A stretch of 64,000 bases of DNA from Mucilaginibacter sp. UR6-1 (lineage in GTDB: Bacteria > Bacteroidota > Bacteroidia > Sphingobacteriales > Sphingobacteriaceae): the NCBI RefSeq assembly GCF_020880975.1, contig NZ_JAJIWP010000008.1, forward strand, positions 26,151-90,150. Reading direction: 5' to 3'. Positions within the stretch are counted from its first letter, which is position 1, and the number at the start of each line of letters is the position of its first letter. The translations under genes were made by a program, and so were the position numbers. The notes under the pieces were generated by a model. That model saw only the letters and a list, made by a program, of their open reading frames with translations. It had not been told where the DNA came from and did no database searches. This document shows positions 60,716-64,000 of this stretch, piece after piece.

Positions 60716-61917
60716 TTACTATTCAATAGTTCAACCAGTTTATGGCCAATGTCGGCAGCAACGGCTGTTTTGCTTTTCAGCTCAAAAACGCTTTTATTAA
60801 GTAGCCTGTCAATCATGGTTACTTTGTTGGTATCCCCTTTAAAACCCGCGCCATCATCATTAAGCGAGTTTAAAATGATCAGGTCAAGATTCTTCTTGTT
60901 AAGTTTATCTATAGCATATTGCTCCTCATTCTCTGTTTCGAGGGCAAAGCCTATCAATACCTGGTTTGTACGTTTTATCTCACCCAGGGTTTTTAAAATA
61001 TCAGTAGTTTTTTTCAGGCCGATGTTGAGCGATGATTCCTGCTTTTTTATTTTTTGTGATGCTACTTCTACCGGCGTATAGTCGGCCACGGCAGCGCTCA
61101 TAATGCAGGCATCAGCATTTTGAAACTCGTACAGGCAGGCATCCAGCATTTCAGCAGCAGAATTTACGTCTATCCTGTTAATATGGCGACTAATGGTGGT
61201 TTGCGCGGTTGGCCCGGCTATCAGGGTAATTTCAGCGCCCAGGTCTGCCAGTTCATCAGCAATAGCAAAGCCCATTTTACCTGATGAATGGTTGCCGATA
61301 AACCTTACCGGGTCAATAGCCTCATACGTTGGCCCCGCGGTAACCAGTATTTTTTTGCCGATAAGGGGCAATGTTTTTTGCACCTCGTGCTGCAGCAGTG
61401 TTACTATCTCCTCCGGCTCGGCCATGCGGCCCTCGCCGTAAAGTCCGCTGGCAAGCTCACCTGTCCCGGCGGGAATCAGCACATTGCCATACGCTTTTAG
61501 TTTGCTAACGTTATTTTGTGTGGCAGGGTGCTTCCACATATCCAGGTCCATAGCAGGGGCAAAGTAAACCGGGCACTTGGCCGACAGATAAACAGCTAAC
61601 AGCAAATTATCGCAAAGGCCGTTAGCCATTTTAGCAAGTGTGTTGGCTGTAGCAGGCGCTATCAGCATATAATCAGCCCAAAGGCCAAGGGCAACATGGT
61701 TATCCCACTCGCCGCTTTCGGTATCAAAGTATTTAATATGTACCGGGTGTTTTGATAGGGTTGATAGTGTAAGCGGTGTAATAAAGTTTGCCGCGTCGGG
61801 CGTCATCACTACCTGTACATTGGCCCCGGCCTTAACCAGCAGGCGTACCAGCAGGGCCGATTTATAAGCGGCAATGCTGCCGCATACCCCTACAATAATG
61901 TTTTTATCTTTCAGCAT
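60712..61917 (-). CDS. coaBC: Bifunctional phosphopantothenoylcysteine decarboxylase/phosphopantothenate-cysteine ligase
   Basis: The 401-residue protein has an N-terminal flavin-dependent CoaC domain (about residues 1-180, catalytic His74 in EWDNHVALG, PATANTLAK and PAMDLDMW) and a C-terminal CoaB ligase domain (about 185-400, with AGPTYEAIDPVRFIGNHSSGKMG). The two activities make 4'-phosphopantetheine for coenzyme A. It overlaps the DUF4835 gene by four bases and follows rpoZ after 89 bases and a terminator, so some of its expression may come from its own promoter. Confidence 0.96.
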   Translation of the reverse strand: MLKDKNIIVGVCGSIAAYKSALLVRLLVKAGANVQVVMTPDAANFITPLTLSTLSKHPVHIKYFDTESGEWDNHVALGLWADYMLIAPATANTLAKMANGLCDNLLLAVYLSAKCPVYFAPAMDLDMWKHPATQNNVSKLKAYGNVLIPAGTGELASGLYGEGRMAEPEEIVTLLQHEVQKTLPLIGKKILVTAGPTYEAIDPVRFIGNHSSGKMGFAIADELADLGAEITLIAGPTAQTTISRHINRIDVNSAAEMLDACLYEFQNADACIMSAAVADYTPVEVASQKIKKQESSLNIGLKKTTDILKTLGEIKRTNQVLIGFALETENEEQYAIDKLNKKNLDLIILNSLNDDGAGFKGDTNKVTMIDRLLNKSVFELKSKTAVAADIGHKLVELLNSK

Positions 61918-61971
61918 TTACTTTAATGGTTCCGTTTACAGGTACCTGTATGCTGCAAATATATATTATAT

Positions 61972-61999
61972 AAAAAAAAATCCCCCTTTTCAGGAGGAT
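61972..61999 (-). terminator. Terminator after rpoZ
   Basis: On the minus strand ATCCTCC (61999-61993) pairs with GGGGGAT (61986-61980) with one G-T pair and a 6-base loop, followed by a run of Ts. It lies between rpoZ and coaBC in the same direction, so it probably trims the upstream transcript and reduces expression of coaBC. Confidence 0.85.
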
Positions 62000-62006
62000 C
62001 TCGTTA

Positions 62007-62357
62007 TTATATTTCTTTAGCTTCTTTAGCCGGGTTACGATAGTATATCTTATTATCTAAAAACTCCTGTACGGCTACGAGGGTAGGTTTAGGTAGTTTT
62101 TCGTAGTGTTTTGATATCTCTATCTGCTCGCGGTTTTCAAAAACTTCTTCCAGGTTATCATTTGATGACGCGAACTCTGATAGTTTTTGGTGAAGCTCCT
62201 CTTTTATATTGTTCGAGATTTGGTTGGCTCTTTTGCCCATAATAACCAACGATTCGTAAATGTTATCGGTTCCCTTGTCAAGCTCACGCAAGTCGCGGGT
62301 AACGGTGCTGCTTGCCACACCGGGTTTATTGTTATTATTATTGTTAACGGTACTCAT
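62007..62357 (-). CDS. rpoZ: RNA polymerase omega subunit
   Basis: The 116-residue protein matches the Bacteroidota form of omega, with TRDLRELDKGTDNIYESLVIMGKRANQISNNI in the middle and a C-terminal extension. Omega helps assemble RNA polymerase by binding the beta' subunit. The N-terminal stretch has six Asn in a row (residues 5-10), encoded by a short AAT/AAC run, which may vary in length between strains. It lies seven bases downstream of bamD. Confidence 0.92.
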   Translation of the reverse strand: MSTVNNNNNNKPGVASSTVTRDLRELDKGTDNIYESLVIMGKRANQISNNIKEELHQKLSEFASSNDNLEEVFENREQIEISKHYEKLPKPTLVAVQEFLDNKIYYRNPAKEAKEI

Positions 62358-62364
62358 ATCTTTA

Positions 62365-63291
62365 TTAATTTGTTAATTCCGGATTCTTATCTTTTATTGA
62401 TGGTGGCTGCGAAGTTACGGTATCTTTTTCGGCAACCTTTTTAGCCAGTTTAGGGTTAAGCGATGCTTGTGCCATAATGCGCTTTGCACGTACTATGCCT
62501 TGTTCGCTATCCTTAACATATTCTTTAGCATCACGTGCGTATTTGCTGTCAGGGTGTTTTTCTAAAAACTCATCAGCATATTTTATAACCTCTGCGTAAC
62601 GGTCTTCCTGTTTAAACTCGGTACTCTTATCAGCATATATATATTGAGCGCGTATGGTTAAAAACTCCAATTCCTCGCCGTACTTGGTGTCCGGGTAATC
62701 GCGCAGTGTATTGTTGAATGCTATAACGGCCGCCTGGTAATCACCAATTGTAAGGTAAAGTTTGGCATTTTCATATGCTTTTAGTTCCAGCTTATCGCGC
62801 AGGTTTTGTATCAGTTTACCCGCTTCGGCAACGCGGTCGCTCTTAGGGTAAAGGTTGATGAATAGCTGTAGTGCTTCAATAGCCTTACCGGTGTTGTCCT
62901 GATCGAGCGAGTATATCGGCGAATCAAGGTAATAACAATAGGCAGACATGAAACGGCACTCTTCTGACCGGCTGCTTGATGGATAAGTATCAGCAAAGGT
63001 TTTAAAATGGTAACGCGCCGAAGTGTAGTCCCTCAGTTTATAGTTAGTGTACGCGTAATAATAAAACAGGTCCTCCGCTTCTGAGCGGCCGCGGTAACGT
63101 TGTACCAGGTCATCAAAAAGCTCAAGCGCACGGCCATAGTTCTTTTCATTATAATAACGCAGGGCCTCCTTATATTTTTTAGCATTATCATTACTGGCCT
63201 TCAACTTTTCGAACTTGCTTTTGCAACTGCCCAAAGCAAGCACCAAAACTGCCATAAGGCCACACAGTAACAATAGTTGTTTTTTAAACAT
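62365..63291 (-). CDS. bamD: Outer-membrane assembly lipoprotein BamD
   Basis: The 308-residue lipoprotein (signal with lipobox LGSC, Cys23) has the TPR-like repeats of BamD, for example LRYYNEKNYGRALELFDDLV and ARYHFKTFADTYPSSS. It is part of the BAM complex that inserts barrel proteins in the outer membrane, and is usually essential. The C-terminal end (VAEKDTVTSQPPSIKDKNPELTN) is low in complexity. It heads the leftward bamD-rpoZ-coaBC-DUF4835 unit. Confidence 0.95.
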   Translation of the reverse strand: MFKKQLLLLCGLMAVLVLALGSCKSKFEKLKASNDNAKKYKEALRYYNEKNYGRALELFDDLVQRYRGRSEAEDLFYYYAYTNYKLRDYTSARYHFKTFADTYPSSSRSEECRFMSAYCYYLDSPIYSLDQDNTGKAIEALQLFINLYPKSDRVAEAGKLIQNLRDKLELKAYENAKLYLTIGDYQAAVIAFNNTLRDYPDTKYGEELEFLTIRAQYIYADKSTEFKQEDRYAEVIKYADEFLEKHPDSKYARDAKEYVKDSEQGIVRAKRIMAQASLNPKLAKKVAEKDTVTSQPPSIKDKNPELTN

Positions 63292-63628
63292 TCTGCAAAG
63301 ATAGTTAATATTATAAATCAGTCAATTATTTTATTCAGCGCGTAAATATATAACGGTGCTTTGTAACAAAGGTCAACACACGCCTTGTTTAACATATTTT
63401 AACCTAATTTATTGTTTGAGGTGATGCACCCGCCGTGTATATACATATATACAATGTATAATTCGGCCGTAAGCTCATATAGTATATATAGCCGGGAATA
63501 TCGGTATTAACCGGCAGACGGAGGGACTAAACAAAGGCTCATTGCATAATGTTTGGTTTATTTTGATATTTTTTCTCCTTGAGATACAGGGGGTTTAAGG
63601 AGGTATAGTAATAAAAAACGGTACAGGA
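63292..63628. other. Intergenic region right of bamD
   Basis: About 340 bases with no gene. The left end should hold the bamD promoter. An AT-rich stretch with near-palindromic TATA-type runs (63437-63495) follows; its role is unknown. The small frames on the minus strand near 63560-63890 cross the promoters and are not coding. Confidence 0.5.
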
Positions 63629-63660
63629 TTTGGAAAGGCGGGAAAAGGGCGTACCTTTGC
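63629..63660 (+). promoter_or_regulatory. Tandem promoter 1, probably for an rRNA operon
   Basis: TTTGG at 63629-63633 as -33 element and TACCTTTGC at 63652-63660 as -7 element, about 19 bases apart. It is the first of three with the same TACCTTTGC core, in the rightward direction. Confidence 0.78.
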
Positions 63661-63788
63661 AGCCGCTTTGATAGATAAAGCGAAGTTATTTGAAAGAAGG
63701 TTAAAGGTACGGCGGGGATAGCGAAGGGGGCGGCTTTAGGGCACCACGGCGCAGCGCGAAAGGAGCGGGAAATATTACAAAATACTTC

Positions 63789-63821
63789 TTGCAGAAATGA
63801 AAAGAAAACACGTACCTTTGC
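63789..63821 (+). promoter_or_regulatory. Tandem promoter 2
   Basis: TTG at 63789-63791 and TACCTTTGC at 63813-63821, 21 bases apart. The -33 element is weaker than in promoters 1 and 3. Confidence 0.7.
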
Positions 63822-63912
63822 AGCCCGCAACGGCGGGGGCCTGAAGTTCTGAAAAGAGCGGGAGGGCTGAGTTTGAAAGTTTGCACCGGGGTAAAAAAAA
63901 TAAATTTTTTAT

Positions 63913-63944
63913 TTTGGAAAAGAGAAAAGGTTTTCTACCTTTGC
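63913..63944 (+). promoter_or_regulatory. Tandem promoter 3
   Basis: TTTGG at 63913-63917 and TACCTTTGC at 63936-63944, with the same 19-base spacing as promoter 1. Transcription should start within about ten bases, giving a leader into the end of the window. Confidence 0.78.
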
Positions 63945-64000
63945 AGACCCAAAACGAGGGAATAACCGGAAGCGAATTCCGGGGATAAAAAGATTGAAAA
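63945..64000 (+). other. Start of a leader transcript, probably of 16S rRNA
   Basis: After promoter 3 the sequence has a hairpin (CCGGAA 63966-63971 with TTCCGG 63977-63982) and no coding frame. This fits the leader of an rRNA operon, whose 16S gene would start beyond the window; the rRNA itself is not seen. Confidence 0.5.

Noticed and set aside
63558..63886. Overlapping leftward frames of 60-90 codons near the right end
   Set aside because: They run across the tandem promoters, have no ribosome binding site or family and are rich in codons unlike the neighbouring genes.

Overview
The window comes from a member of the Bacteroidota, most likely a Sphingobacteriaceae genome such as Mucilaginibacter or Pedobacter; the genus is an inference. 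The evidence is three SusC/FecA-type TonB-dependent receptors (one with a SusD partner), an ECF sigma/FecR pair, promoters of the Bacteroidota TAnnTTTG type, and the gene order bamD-rpoZ-coaBC-DUF4835. There is no sign of a plasmid, a phage or an insertion sequence. Most genes look like ordinary chromosomal genes, in short operons rich in exported proteins.

Layout. 1-4448: the end of a VOC/NTF2-like gene, then a leftward cluster with an MbnP-like copper protein, a MbnH-like di-haem enzyme, a beta-barrel protein and a lipoprotein. 4728-16050: an iron/metal uptake locus. A leftward operon (DUF4856, imelysin, HTTM protein, FecA-like receptor, orphan response regulator) faces a rightward two-component system and an outer-membrane beta-barrel receptor. 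Both target promoters carry similar operator-like repeats. 16293-19393: three accessory genes (Crp-type regulator, SDR, SnoaL-like) beside a tRNA-Ser(GGA). 19679-23676: polyprenyl synthase, a TerC-type transporter and small envelope proteins. 23709-30471: a leftward cluster of a TPR protein and two esterase/beta-barrel pairs arranged as near mirror images. 30816-35145: metE under a cobalamin riboswitch, and a CPA1 antiporter.

35442-46477 is the most distinctive region. An ECF sigma factor, a FecR anti-sigma factor, a SusC receptor with an STN domain and a SusD lipoprotein are followed by four exported enzymes: RidA, a SelA/DgaE-like PLP enzyme, an amidohydrolase/deacetylase and an RraA-like aldolase. 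RidA and the PLP enzyme have twin-arginine-like signals. Together they read as a sensor, an uptake pair and a periplasmic pathway that could deacylate, deaminate and cleave an amino-acid-like or amino-sugar-acid substrate.

46620-52628: an ArsR/AHSA1/DoxX module, miaE, a LytS/LytTR two-component system, and a FAD monooxygenase whose last codons lie in an intergenic repeat. 52635-57298: housekeeping and unknown genes. 57385-59780: a BlaI/M56 pair with clear operators and a 23-residue repeat array in the M56 protein. 59825-63291: the bamD operon. 63629-64000: three tandem rightward promoters, probably those of an rRNA operon that starts just past the window.
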